Assembly (NCBI RefSeq): GCF_002914525.1
Contig: NZ_LODW01000074.1
Span: forward strand, 1-33,125
DNA length: 33,125 nt
Direction of reading: 5' to 3'
DNA from: Rhizobium hidalgonense
GTDB lineage: Bacteria; Pseudomonadota; Alphaproteobacteria; Rhizobiales; Rhizobiaceae
In this document: positions 1 through 9,118 of the stretch, in pieces
Numbering within the stretch: the first letter of the stretch is position 1
How the letters are laid out: each line of letters opens with the position of its first letter
Position numbers and translations under genes: made by a program
Notes under the pieces: generated by a model
Told to the model about the DNA's origin: nothing
Databases searched by the model: none
Seen by the model: only the letters and a program-made list of their open reading frames with translations

Positions 1-54
1 ACGAGTAGAATCAACACCGTGCGCCTTGTCCACCAAATTTAAACCGGACAGCAG

Positions 55-102
55 TGGCTCAAGGCCTGGAATGACGGAAAATGAGGGTGCGTTTCCGCCC
101 CA
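55..102. repeat. Partial copy of the rhizobial palindromic repeat (copy A)
   Basis: Only the right hairpin side and the tail of the repeat are present (from GGCTCAAGGCCTGGAATGAC onward). The stretch after it, with TGAGGGTGCG then TTTCCGCCCC, matches the same positions of the full copy at 5334-5423. The left arm is missing. It lies beyond the 3' end of the sulfite-oxidase-family gene. No gene is seen in bases 1-216. Confidence 0.6.
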
Positions 103-216
103 CTCGCCGGCGGCGCGGCGCCTCGCAAATCGCGACGATTATCGGCTTTGGCATGACGCAGTGACAACGCGGGTTGCAGTTGTGCCAAGAGCCGCCATTC
201 CGCCCCATGCCGGTGA

Positions 217-1326
217 TCAGATCACGAATTCCTCCTCGTATGTCTGTGGCTCCGGAACGACCGTAACCTCCACCGGAATGATCCAATTGGCCGCGTAGCT
301 CTCGCAATCGGAACGCTGGAGGTCGGGCTGCACGCGCCCCGCCCCATCGATCGCGCGACATTGCAGTGTATATCGCCCCACTTCTTCAGGGGTCCACATG
401 TACTCCCACAAGCGCCATGCAAAGGGACGTTCTGTTTCGAGGAGCCTTGCCTCGCGCCAGCCCCGGCCATCTCCGGTGCAGACCTGCACCTGCCGGATAG
501 GAGCCTCTCCGCTCCAGGCGGCACCGAAAATCCGGTACGGTTGGCCGACGCTGAGATGCGCCCCCTGGACGGGACGCGCGATCTGCGCTTTGACCTCCAT
601 CTCCGCAAGGGGGACCAGCGTGGGTTCCCCGAGGCTGCGCTCCCAACGGAAATAGTCGCGCGCCTGCCAGTAGCCAAGGAACGGTTGTTCCACAACCGTG
701 ATATCAGTGATCCACTTGACCCAAGCCATGCCGAACCAGCCACCCACGACCGCGCGTAGCGGGTAGCCGTGATCGCGCGTCAACGGCTCGTCGTTCATCG
801 AATGGGCAAGGATCGTGCTGTCAGCGATGGCCTTCTCAAGCGGCAAACTGCGCGCAAAAGCGATGGGGCCGGGAGAAGCCGTTTTCTTGTTCGAGTCGAC
901 GATGCCGCTGTCGGCGCCTGCGAGCAGAACCTCACATGCGGTTCGCTTGACGCCCGCCATTTCCAAAATCTCGCGCAGAAGAACACCTGTCCACGCGGCA
1001 TTGCCGACGGCTCCGTTCTGCCACTGCAACCCCTCCCTCGGCGGCTCATAGTAGACGCGCCCGTTCCCTGCGCACTCGACGACGGCGGTGAGAGTCGTGC
1101 TCCGCATCGCCTTGATGCTGTCGAGGTCAAGTTCGATCGGCCGCTCCACCGCCCCGCCAACGCGCAATCTCCAGTCTCGCGCATCGAGGTTCGGCGACGG
1201 GAAATGGTTTCGCACGAAAAACTGTTCGGTCGGGATCAGCCAATCGGAAAGCGACGCAAACGGAAACTCGATATTCGGTGGGGATTTCTGTCGAACGATT
1301 AGACTGGGTTGCTGTGGTATCGGCAT
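217..1326 (-). CDS. Sulfite-oxidase-family molybdopterin enzyme
   Basis: A 369-residue protein of the sulfite oxidase / molybdopterin-dependent oxidoreductase family, which oxidises small substrates such as sulfite at a molybdenum cofactor. Around residue 85 the motif ECAGNGR carries the Cys expected to ligate Mo. The N-terminal two thirds contain further family motifs (FFVRNH, GGWFGMAWVKW). The last ~120 residues, from about KAQIARP, match the Mo-co dimerisation domain. I chose the ATG at 1326 because the conserved sequence begins just after it and AGACGAGG-like purines precede it. The frame stays open to 1437, but that extension is Arg-rich and unlike the family. No Tat or Sec signal is visible, so the cellular site is uncertain. 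It stands alone, with a MITE-like element 114 bp upstream. The exact substrate cannot be read from sequence. Confidence 0.88.
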   Translation of the reverse strand: MPIPQQPSLIVRQKSPPNIEFPFASLSDWLIPTEQFFVRNHFPSPNLDARDWRLRVGGAVERPIELDLDSIKAMRSTTLTAVVECAGNGRVYYEPPREGLQWQNGAVGNAAWTGVLLREILEMAGVKRTACEVLLAGADSGIVDSNKKTASPGPIAFARSLPLEKAIADSTILAHSMNDEPLTRDHGYPLRAVVGGWFGMAWVKWITDITVVEQPFLGYWQARDYFRWERSLGEPTLVPLAEMEVKAQIARPVQGAHLSVGQPYRIFGAAWSGEAPIRQVQVCTGDGRGWREARLLETERPFAWRLWEYMWTPEEVGRYTLQCRAIDGAGRVQPDLQRSDCESYAANWIIPVEVTVVPEPQTYEEEFVI

Positions 1327-1439
1327 CTTCCTCGTCTTCCCTTTGAAGAGCACAACGTCGGCTCTCGGTCGCGCGAATTCCGGTACGATCACACCGCCCC
1401 TCGCAGCGCGTCTGTCGCATCCCGTCTTCAGGCGCATCC

Positions 1440-1769
1440 TAGAGCCTTTCCGGGTTAGATTGAATCATTCTGTTGGCTCAAACGGAGTCGGATGGTCGAC
1501 CGGCCGGCGCGCGTCGTAGCAAAGCTCTATGGCCAAGCCGGCCGGCCGATCAGCCGGCCCGTTTCAGCCAACCCTCGCGCAGATTTGCATTGGCAAATCT
1601 GCAAGACTCAGCAACCGCAGGACGCACTGATCGCTTCGGCCGGGCATCTCTAGCCAGGATCAAAGGCGATCGGCTCGGACGTGCCTTGGGTATGCCCATC
1701 GCCAATCGCCTTTGCCCTGACGAAAACCTGCTCCGGCAGAATGCTTCAATCTAACCCGGAAAGGCTCTA
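1440..1769. mobile_element. MITE-like element with ~33-bp terminal inverted repeats in a CTAG target
   Basis: The two ends (about 1439-1472 and 1737-1770) are inverted copies of each other over roughly 33 bp with one mismatch. They begin GAGCCTTTCCGGGTTAG and end in the complement. Both ends are bordered by TA, and the outer bases are C on the left and G on the right, so removing the element and one TA restores an intact CTAG. This is the target pattern known for IS630/Tc1-mariner elements. The interior (326 bp) has no convincing gene: an open frame at 1473-1754 runs into the right repeat and has no domain. It holds smaller palindromes, including GCAGATTTGC / GGCAAATCTGC near 1580-1603. The rest of the gap (1327-1439 and 1770-1918) shows nothing recognisable. 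Confidence 0.7.
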
Positions 1770-1918
1770 GCACATACCGCACGTCCTCGGATCGAGCTCG
1801 TACGGCAGCAAAAGCGGCCGATCTCAGACCTCGGCGGCAAGAATTCTGATGCCCGCTTTTCGTGTTGGGTGTCCCGGATCAGCAGGCGATTGTCCTTGGC
1901 GGGCACTGGGGCAACAGA

Positions 1919-3211
1919 TCATTCCGGTTGTTTGATCTCGATAGGGCTTTTCATGATGATTTCATGATGCGGGAACGGGATAGAGACACCAGCTTTCTTG
2001 AAGGCATCCCACAGCGCCATCAGGACTTGTCCACGAACATTTGTCAGCCCGTTCGCTGGATCCGAGATCCAGAAGCGAAGCCGAAAGTCGAGCGACGACG
2101 CGCCAAAGCCGGTCAGCCAGCAGACGGGCGCTTTATACTGATTTGCGACCCGGGGCACCGTCGATGCCGTCGCAATGGCGATCCTCACGACTTGATGGGG
2201 ATCGCTGTCATAGGACGTTCCGAAGTCGACGTCTATTCGTACATAATCACTCGAGAACGACCAGTTGACCACCTGCTGCGATATAAAGTCTTCGTTCGGA
2301 ATGAGGTACTCCTTGCCATCGCGGGTGATGACAGAGACAAACCGCGAGCGCAGGTCACGGATCGACCCGAACGTGTCGCCAAGGGTGATCGTGTCACCCG
2401 GTTTGATCGACTTGTCGATCAAGATGATAATGCCGGATATGAAGTTTGATACCACTTTTTGAAGGCCGAAGCCGATTCCGACGCCGACTGCGCCTGAGAA
2501 AATGGTCAGCGCCGTGAGGTCGACCCCGGTCGCCGACAACGCGATGGCTCCCGCGAATATGATCAGGCTGATCTTGATGAATTTGCTGATCAATACCTTG
2601 ATGGAAGGCGACAAATCGGCCGACTGCTGAACCCAGTGGGAAAGCATATTGCCAATGAGGACGGCTATCCAGATCAAGGCGATCGCCAACGCGAGGGCTT
2701 TGAGCACAAGCAGAAGTGAGAGTCTCACCGCACCTAAATTAATCGCGAGCCCGTCAAGAGCAGATAGAACCGGGCCGTCAAGACCGACCGCATAAAGAGC
2801 GATATAGCTCCAACTGGCGATCGCGACGGCGCGTGACAGGGTAGGGTTGCGGATGATTTTGGTGAGGACGGAGATGACGAACCATGCTGCTGCCAGCGTC
2901 AGGGCCGTGGACACAAGCCAGCGTTGTGAGGGCCAAGTGCTCTTGCTCAACACGACGTTTGCGAGCCACAACCACCCCACAAGGAAAAGCCACATCATCC
3001 GGCGCATGGGAGCAATGATGACCCGAAGCAGGTCTGGATTGCCCTTGATCTGGCGCGCCTTTGCCTCCATCGCAGGCTCTGTGCGTGACGCAAGCAGGGA
3101 CGCAAAACCGTAGCCGGCGATGATGATCGCAAGCTGAAAGAACGTCCATTCGTTCAGAATGAATGTCGTCAGCCACTGCTCGGCGATGTCGGTCATCTGC
3201 CTGATATTCAT
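1919..3211 (-). CDS. MscS-family mechanosensitive ion channel
   Basis: A 430-residue inner-membrane channel that would open under membrane tension and release solutes on osmotic downshift. Hydrophobic segments lie around residues 20-40, 72-90, 100-120, 130-150, 160-190 and 210-230. The pore helix region (residues ~239-260, SGAVGVGIGFGLQK then VVSNFISG) is the Gly/Ala-rich MscS TM3 signature. It is followed by the beta domain (KPGDTI...G, then IPNEDF around 305) and the C-terminal alpha/beta domain. It is longer than E. coli MscS because of two or three extra N-terminal helices, as in many alphaproteobacterial homologues. The start at 3211 has only a weak ribosome-binding site; an in-frame ATG at 3196 is an alternative. 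Its transcript reads towards the MITE. The 239 bp on its 5' side show no gene. Confidence 0.92.
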   Translation of the reverse strand: MNIRQMTDIAEQWLTTFILNEWTFFQLAIIIAGYGFASLLASRTEPAMEAKARQIKGNPDLLRVIIAPMRRMMWLFLVGWLWLANVVLSKSTWPSQRWLVSTALTLAAAWFVISVLTKIIRNPTLSRAVAIASWSYIALYAVGLDGPVLSALDGLAINLGAVRLSLLLVLKALALAIALIWIAVLIGNMLSHWVQQSADLSPSIKVLISKFIKISLIIFAGAIALSATGVDLTALTIFSGAVGVGIGFGLQKVVSNFISGIIILIDKSIKPGDTITLGDTFGSIRDLRSRFVSVITRDGKEYLIPNEDFISQQVVNWSFSSDYVRIDVDFGTSYDSDPHQVVRIAIATASTVPRVANQYKAPVCWLTGFGASSLDFRLRFWISDPANGLTNVRGQVLMALWDAFKKAGVSIPFPHHEIIMKSPIEIKQPE

Positions 3212-3450
3212 GATGATGATCCGATGAATGTCAGCTAGATAAAACTATCGCATGAGTTTAATTCATTTGCAGGCAACAAGCACCAGCGTTCCTCAGAAGA
3301 CTCAATGATTTACTATGACCTCAGCGTCGGAGAGATGGGCGCGTATTGCCGTTTCGACCGATAGCGCTGTGACAGAGATCGCAGAAATGCGCCGCCAGCG
3401 CATATCCGTTGATCAAGTCCTCGAACGCGTCGGGATTGCCCCGCCCGCTG

Positions 3451-5157
3451 TCACGTCTCCGGCAGGCCAGCCTTTCGGAAGCCGTCGACAAAGTGGTCTC
3501 GTACAGATGCATCGCGTAGCGGCTGGGAGCTGAGCCAATGGCCGATCGTGAAATGAGGGTGGGCGATCAGGAACAATTCTGCTTCCCGCCGTGCCTCCTC
3601 ACGGTGGCCCAACTGCGCAAGCGCAGCAGCCAGGAATTTGCGTGAGTTGGTACGATACGTGTCTTTCCTGCGCAGTGTGGCGGTTGCCGCCTCATAGTCA
3701 CGCGCAGCATATTGCGCCTGCCCAAGATGACACAGGTACCAACAGGCTGGATAGGGATTGAGCCGAAGAGCTTTTTCGATCTGCGCCAGTCCGTCGGCAA
3801 TCCTGCCGTCCAGCACGGACATATCCGACATGGCGGCCCAGGTGTCGGCGTGGTTGGGGTCCAGTTCCAGGGCCCTGGCGAAGGCGGCCTCCGATTCCTC
3901 CCATCGCCGCTCATAAGCCAAAATGGTCCCCAGAACATAACGGCAGCCGGCATCGTTGGGATCCAGGTCGACCGCTTTCTGCGCCGATGTCGTCGCCATC
4001 TTCCGGTTGGGATCTTCGGGCTCGCCGAAATGAGTCCAGGCCAGCCAACGGTTATAGGCGAGCAGGCCGAGCGCCTCGGCATATGATGGTTCGAGCTTGA
4101 CCGCGCGCTGGAGCAGCATATAGGCCTCACGCTCGGTTTGCGGCGACTCTTCCGTCAGCAGGCGGGCGCGCACACACAGATCGTAGGCCTCGAAGTTCTT
4201 CGGCCGATTGCGCGGCGTCGGGATGGTCAGCCGGCCGACGAGGGCTTCAACAATCTTGGCGTTAACTTCATCCTGTAATTCGAAAACATCTTCCACCGTC
4301 CGGTCAAATCGCTCGGCCCACAAGTGCCCTCCGCCAAGCGCGTCGACCAATTGGGCATTGATGCGGACACGGCCCATTGCTCGTCTGGCGCTCCCCTCAA
4401 GGACGTAGCGGACGCCGAGTTCCTGGGCGACCAACTTTACGTTGACCGGCTTGCCCTTGTAGCCGTAGACGGAATTGCGCGCGATGACGAACAGGCCAGC
4501 CGTACGGGAAAGGTCGGTGATCAGGTCTTCGGTCAAGCCGTCGACGAAAGGCGCGTCCGCTTCATCCCCACTCATATTCGTGAACGGCAATACGGCGATC
4601 GAGGGATTTTCCGGCAGCGGCAATATGCTCTGCAGCGCATCCGGCCAATGCCACACGTGGACCGGGCGGGTGAGGTTCTTCAGGTAGCGTTCGCCTGCAT
4701 CGAAGAACCGCTCGTCGATCTTGCCGAGGATCTCGCCGTGAACGCCGCCTGAAATGCAGATGCCTCCCGGCGCGGCCTGTCTCTCGAGGCGCGCCGCGAC
4801 ATTGACCCCGTCACCGAGGACGTCTGAACCCTCGTCAATGACATCTCCCAGATTGACGCCTATACGCAAAAGCAGGCGCCGGTCTTCGGAAGCCTCGACA
4901 GCAGCGGTGGCCCGTTGCATTTCCAACGCTGCTGCGACCGCTTCCACGGCGCTGCCGAATTCGATCAGGAAGCCGTCGCCCATGACCTTGAAGATGCGAC
5001 CTTTGTGGCGCATCACAGCCGGCTCGATGATGCCGGAACGGAGTTCCCTGAGGTTATCAAGCGTTGCGACTTCATCTGCCTCCATCAGGCGTGAATATCC
5101 CACCACATCGGCAACGACGATGGCGGCAAGGCGACGCTGAAGAGATTGATCCGTCAT
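3451..5157 (-). CDS. Class III adenylate/guanylate cyclase with TolB-like and TPR regions
   Basis: A 568-residue signalling enzyme expected to make cAMP or cGMP. The N-terminal cyclase domain (residues ~8-170) has both metal-binding Asp residues (D17 in VVADVVGYSR and D61 in KVMGDGF) and the Asn/Arg pair (N119, R123 in DGVNVAAR). A TolB/FlgO-like region follows from about residue 187 (IAVLPFTNMSGD, then VIARNSVYGYKGK and YVLEGSARR). TPR helices fill about 325-520. This architecture is a large expanded family in rhizobia. The start ATG at 5157 directly precedes the conserved domain. There are no membrane segments, so it is probably cytosolic. What the TPR part senses is unknown. A cyclic-nucleotide-gated channel is encoded about 2.6 kb away; a functional link is only conjecture. 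Confidence 0.92.
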   Translation of the reverse strand: MTDQSLQRRLAAIVVADVVGYSRLMEADEVATLDNLRELRSGIIEPAVMRHKGRIFKVMGDGFLIEFGSAVEAVAAALEMQRATAAVEASEDRRLLLRIGVNLGDVIDEGSDVLGDGVNVAARLERQAAPGGICISGGVHGEILGKIDERFFDAGERYLKNLTRPVHVWHWPDALQSILPLPENPSIAVLPFTNMSGDEADAPFVDGLTEDLITDLSRTAGLFVIARNSVYGYKGKPVNVKLVAQELGVRYVLEGSARRAMGRVRINAQLVDALGGGHLWAERFDRTVEDVFELQDEVNAKIVEALVGRLTIPTPRNRPKNFEAYDLCVRARLLTEESPQTEREAYMLLQRAVKLEPSYAEALGLLAYNRWLAWTHFGEPEDPNRKMATTSAQKAVDLDPNDAGCRYVLGTILAYERRWEESEAAFARALELDPNHADTWAAMSDMSVLDGRIADGLAQIEKALRLNPYPACWYLCHLGQAQYAARDYEAATATLRRKDTYRTNSRKFLAAALAQLGHREEARREAELFLIAHPHFTIGHWLSSQPLRDASVRDHFVDGFRKAGLPET

Positions 5158-5333
5158 GTGAGGACAATCCTAACGACCAAATTAGCAAGTTATTGTTCAA
5201 CCGCGGGTGAGTCAACAAATGGTAAAGAGTTAATGTCCAGCGGTTCTTGAACGTCTGGTGATGGGCGGTGAACGGCTGGTCGCAAGCGGCGGTTTCCGCT
5301 GAGGAGAGTGAAAAGCGCGCGCTTCCTCCCACC

Positions 5334-5423
5334 CTCCGTCGTCCTCGGGCTTGACCCGAGGACCCACTCCGGCGTCTTCGGCTGCGGCCATGGATTCCAG
5401 GCTCAAGGCCTGGAATGACGGAG
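5334..5423. repeat. Palindromic intergenic repeat (copy B)
   Basis: Outer stem CTCCGTC (5334-5340) pairs with GACGGAG (5417-5423). The left arm is CCTCGGG-cttga-CCCGAGG and the right arm ATTCCAGGC-tcaag-GCCTGGAAT, both perfect hairpins. It lies in the 512-bp gap between the divergent cyclase and EF-G-like genes. Nothing else recognisable is seen in 5158-5669. Confidence 0.75.
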
Positions 5424-5669
5424 GTTGAGGGTGCGTTTCCGCCCCAAGCTGGCGCGGCAGCCCGCAAGTTCACGCCCAATGACTTGTGGGAGTAGCTTCA
5501 GAGTCTCTGGATGGATCGTTTTGGATGCGTCTGTAGCCCCGCTGGCAATTCGAGAACAGCTCCTGCGTCCGTCAAGCGTTCTCGAACTGAACCCCTCTGG
5601 CGCCTTGCAGCGGTTCAGGGCATCCTATGATGGCTGAAAATTGTTTTAATGGCAGTTGGAGGAATGCCG

Positions 5670-7631
5670 ATGCGCTGCTTTACCGTGCTTGGACCCTCGC
5701 AGACCGGAAAATCAACAGTCGTGGAAAAACTCGGCTCCCTGGAGGGGGCGCCGAGAAAATCCAGGTCCCCTTATGGATTGAACCTCACAGAATTCACCTT
5801 TGGAAACGAGGCGTGGTGTGCGCTGGATGCGCCGGGACCCAACGAAGCGTTGGCGCATGCACAGCACGCGCTCCTTGCCAGCGACGCCTGCATCCTGTGC
5901 GTTTCATCGGCACCCGAGGAGGCTGTGCTCGCCGCGCCCTATCTGCGGATCGTCGAAGCCTCGGGGACGCCGTGCATCCTCTTCGTCAACCGAATGGACG
6001 AACCGAGGGGGCGGCTGAGGGACGTGATCGCCGCGCTTCAGGACTACGCCAACCACACGCTTTTGCTGCGCCAGATCCCGATCCGCGAGGGAGACAGGAT
6101 CGTCGGCAGTTGCGACCTGATTTCGGAACGGGCCTGGCGCTACCGGGAAGGCCAGGCTTCGGCGCTGATCGCAATCCCCGAAAACGCCGCCGAGCGCGAG
6201 CACGAAGCGCGCAGCGAGCTTCTGGAACACCTGTCCGAATTCGATGACTGGCTTCTCGAGGAACTGGTCGAAGATCGCGAGCCGCCCAGCGACGCCCTCT
6301 ACGCCATTTCATCGCGGGTTCTCCGGGAAAACAGGATTATTCCAGTCCTGATCGGTGCCGCGGGTCACGGCAACGGCATGATGAGGCTGATGAAGGCGCT
6401 GCGCCACGAGGCGCCGCCGGTAGAGATTCTCAGACAGCGCCTGGCTCGTGCGGGCAATGTCGATGAAAACAAGCTGACCGCCGTGAGCTTCCATGCCTAT
6501 CATCGTCAGAATATCGGCAAGACGGTGCTGGTGCGGGCGTTTGGCGACGGACTGCGGCAAGGCGCATCACTGGGCGGCTCCAGCCTCGGCGCCGTGCAGG
6601 ATCCCGCAAACGGACGCTCCAGCTCGGCGATCACGCCTGCACCGGGGGATGTCTTCGCAACAGTCAAGTCCGACCACTTGCCCGTCCCGTCGCTGTTGAC
6701 ATCAGGCGCGACGGTCGCCCCGCCCGAATGGACCGAGCCACCGACGCCGATGCTGGAAAGGATCCTAGTCCCGGGCAGCGAACGCGATGAAAACAAGCTC
6801 TCCGAAACGCTGGCAAAACTTTCCGAGACGGATCGCGGTCTCGTCGTTTTGCAGGAGGAAGGCACGGGCGCCCAGCTCGTCCGCGCCCAGGGCCCGGTCC
6901 ATCTGCGCGATCTCTGCCGGACCCTGTCCGAGGTCTTCCACATCGAGGTCACCGATCGAACACCCAGCCCGATCTACCGCGAGACAATCGCCAAGCCCTC
7001 CGAGGTTCACTACCGGCATCGCAAACAGACCGGCGGTGCCGGGCAATTCGCGGATGTGAAGCTGAGCATTCACCCCAACGAGCGCGGCCGGGGCTTCACC
7101 TTCAGCGAAACCGTCAAGGGTGGCGTCGTTCCGCGCAACTACATCCCTGCCGTCGAAGCAGGCGCGCGCGAAGCGATGGAGAAAGGGCCGCTCGGATTCG
7201 AGGTCATCGATGTCGGGGTAACGCTGTTCGACGGTCAACACCATGCCGTCGACAGTTCGGAACACGCCTTCAGGACTGCGTCGAAAATGGGAGTGCGACA
7301 GGCGCTTTCCGAAGGGGCGGCCGTTTTGATGCAACCGGTCTTCCGCAGCGAAATTCACATTCCGTCGATCTATTCCGGCAGCCTCGTCCAGATCGTCTCC
7401 GCTCTCAAGGGTCAGGTTCTCGGTTTCGACCGGGATGAAACCGCCAAGGGATGGGACATCTTCCGGGCTCTTGTTCCCGGCGGCGCACTTGACGATCTGG
7501 CGCGGGCGCTTCGCTCGGCGACGCAGGGCATTGGCTACTTTTCCAAGACCTTCGATCACTTCGAGGAGCTATACGGCAAGGAAGCGGACGCCATCGTGAG
7601 GGCACACGAGGGACAAGGCGTCGCACACTGA
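5670..7631 (+). CDS. EF-G-like translational GTPase paralogue
   Basis: A 653-residue protein with the domain order of elongation factor G: a GTPase domain, a beta-barrel domain II, and C-terminal domains III-V (the stretch with YRHRKQTGGAGQFADVKL is the typical EF-G domain IV entry). The P-loop is GPSQTGKS (residues 8-15), G3 is DAPG (53-56) and G4 is NRMD (107-110). Switch I is shortened and poorly conserved compared with true EF-G. This makes it one of the EF-G-like paralogues found beside the housekeeping copy; its role on the ribosome is not established. The ATG at 5670 is preferred because GGAGGA (5658-5663) lies 6 bases before it; ATGs at 5649 and 5664 are alternatives. The gene is monocistronic and converges with the channel gene. 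Confidence 0.85.
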   Translation: MRCFTVLGPSQTGKSTVVEKLGSLEGAPRKSRSPYGLNLTEFTFGNEAWCALDAPGPNEALAHAQHALLASDACILCVSSAPEEAVLAAPYLRIVEASGTPCILFVNRMDEPRGRLRDVIAALQDYANHTLLLRQIPIREGDRIVGSCDLISERAWRYREGQASALIAIPENAAEREHEARSELLEHLSEFDDWLLEELVEDREPPSDALYAISSRVLRENRIIPVLIGAAGHGNGMMRLMKALRHEAPPVEILRQRLARAGNVDENKLTAVSFHAYHRQNIGKTVLVRAFGDGLRQGASLGGSSLGAVQDPANGRSSSAITPAPGDVFATVKSDHLPVPSLLTSGATVAPPEWTEPPTPMLERILVPGSERDENKLSETLAKLSETDRGLVVLQEEGTGAQLVRAQGPVHLRDLCRTLSEVFHIEVTDRTPSPIYRETIAKPSEVHYRHRKQTGGAGQFADVKLSIHPNERGRGFTFSETVKGGVVPRNYIPAVEAGAREAMEKGPLGFEVIDVGVTLFDGQHHAVDSSEHAFRTASKMGVRQALSEGAAVLMQPVFRSEIHIPSIYSGSLVQIVSALKGQVLGFDRDETAKGWDIFRALVPGGALDDLARALRSATQGIGYFSKTFDHFEELYGKEADAIVRAHEGQGVAH

Positions 7632-7651
7632 AACGTAGCCGCTGGATGCGG

Positions 7652-7670
7652 CCGAGCGGGCACTGCTCGG
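7652..7670. terminator. Hairpin between convergent genes
   Basis: CCGAGC-gggcact-GCTCGG forms a 6-bp GC stem 20 bp after the EF-G-like stop codon, in the gap shared with the convergent channel gene. No T-run follows, so its activity as a terminator is uncertain. Confidence 0.3.
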
Positions 7671-7750
7671 ATCCTCGAACTATCTCGGGTGCCGCAACGC
7701 GGTCGGTCTCGACCACCGGCTGCGGCAATGCCGCGGCCATCGGGCCTGGA

Positions 7751-8818
7751 TTATTCCTTCGGCGGCCCGCCGCGGCGCTCCAGCGCCGTCTTGCGGATGG
7801 TCTCTGCGATCTCCGGACTACTGCTCGACAACATCTGGAAATCCACGGCGTAGAGCGACAGCAGCGATACCTCGGTTGCTGCGCTGACCGTCGCCGAGCG
7901 CGGTTCGCCGCTGATCAGCGCCATCTCGCCAAAGAAGTTTCCGGAACCGAGTTCCACTGGATGGTCGGGTGTGGCCACGGTGACCCGCCCCTCCACAATG
8001 AAGAACATCTGATCGCCAACATCGCCCTTGCGGCAGATCACGGCACCTGCGGGGACAATGCGCGGTCGCAACGCCCGAACGATCTCGATCAGTGCAGCGG
8101 AGCCAAGCTTCTGGAACAGGGGTACGGCAGCGACCAATTGCCAGTTGCGAACGAAGTCTTGGCGGCGAACCTCTTCGTAGAAGCCGGTGGCGAGGATGCC
8201 GGCCCAAAGTGCAAAAATACCGATCCCGCTCATCATCACCAATCCGGCCAGAACTCGACCTGCAAGGCTCTGCGGGATCTCGTCACCGTAGCCGGTCGTC
8301 GACAGCGTCACGACCGCCCACCACATCGCCTGCGGAATGCTGCCGAACCTATCGGGCTGGACGTCTCGCTCGATGATATAACCGGCCAACGCAGCGCCAA
8401 AAAGGACGATGCCGAACACCGATGTCACGCCAATCAGATTGCGCGATTCATTCGCGACCACCTTTGCCAGCAGCCTGAAGAAGGTCGAGTCACGCAACGG
8501 CTTGAGAAGCCAAATGGCACAATAGAGGTTTCGATCACGGGACCCAACGAACAAGAATGCAGCAGCCGGAACCAGAACGGCGAGCAAATCGATCACGAGG
8601 GCCGGGATCCCGCCCGACAAGCGGTGTCGCCGTGAAAGCAATGTGCCGCTCAATTGGAGGACATAGGCCAGCCAAATTGCCGCAAGTAGCAGCTCAAAGA
8701 CAAGCCTCTCCTGTCCAGTAAGGCCCTGCGTCGTCAGGGCGGCAACGACCAAGAGACCGATTGTAGCGAACAGCGCGTTGAGCGGCGTCGAAATCTTTGA
8801 GAAAGGCACTGCCGACAT
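7751..8818 (-). CDS. Cyclic-nucleotide-gated potassium channel (MloK1 type)
   Basis: A 355-residue six-helix K+ channel gated by cAMP binding, closely resembling Mesorhizobium MloK1, which has the same length. Hydrophobic helices S1-S6 span roughly residues 12-215, with the selectivity filter TTGYGD at 174-179. A C-terminal cyclic-nucleotide-binding domain follows (about 235-350). Its phosphate-binding cassette, FGEMALISGEPRSATV, lies at about 296-311 and contains the Arg at 307 that binds the phosphate in MloK1. The charged S4 of voltage sensors is weak, as in that protein. The start at 8818 is supported by GGGAG 8 bases upstream and by the length match; an upstream extension to 8872 is unlikely. 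The inner membrane is the expected location. The physiological role in rhizobia is not known to me. Confidence 0.95.
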   Translation of the reverse strand: MSAVPFSKISTPLNALFATIGLLVVAALTTQGLTGQERLVFELLLAAIWLAYVLQLSGTLLSRRHRLSGGIPALVIDLLAVLVPAAAFLFVGSRDRNLYCAIWLLKPLRDSTFFRLLAKVVANESRNLIGVTSVFGIVLFGAALAGYIIERDVQPDRFGSIPQAMWWAVVTLSTTGYGDEIPQSLAGRVLAGLVMMSGIGIFALWAGILATGFYEEVRRQDFVRNWQLVAAVPLFQKLGSAALIEIVRALRPRIVPAGAVICRKGDVGDQMFFIVEGRVTVATPDHPVELGSGNFFGEMALISGEPRSATVSAATEVSLLSLYAVDFQMLSSSSPEIAETIRKTALERRGGPPKE

Positions 8819-9118
8819 TACAGACTCCCAACCGCCCGGCATTCGTCGACAATAGATACCTTCGGGCCACACGCAAGGGAACGGGGGACTCGATGGCGTT
8901 GTTGACGGCGTCGATGTCGCCTCAACGCATTGATTTCGTGGGAGCGGTGACTTGTTTCTTCAGGATCACTGGTTCGAGTCCGCTCAAGAGCAGCAATATC
9001 ACCGCTTTACGCCACAAGCGGACATGGCTGGGTTGTGAGATTCACCACAGTCAGGCCACCATTTGCTTTTGGTCTCACCGCTCTACCTCAATCGACAGAG
9101 ACAGTGGAGGAAGTAGCA
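8819..9118. other. Intergenic region without a clear gene
   Basis: These 300 bp lie between the divergent channel gene and the small secreted protein. Open frames are short and lack protein-like composition. A tRNA T-loop-like string (GGTTCGAGTCC) occurs near 8970, but no complete tRNA folds around it. GGAGGA at 9106-9111 serves the next gene. Confidence 0.4.

Noticed and set aside
1473..1754. 93-codon open frame inside the MITE-like element
   Set aside because: It runs into the terminal repeat, has no ribosome-binding site or domain, and is Arg/Ala-rich in the way GC-rich non-coding frames are.
8960..9000. tRNA-like T-arm string GGTTCGAGTCC, possibly a tRNA fragment or attachment site
   Set aside because: The T-stem pairs poorly and no acceptor, D or anticodon arm can be found around it.
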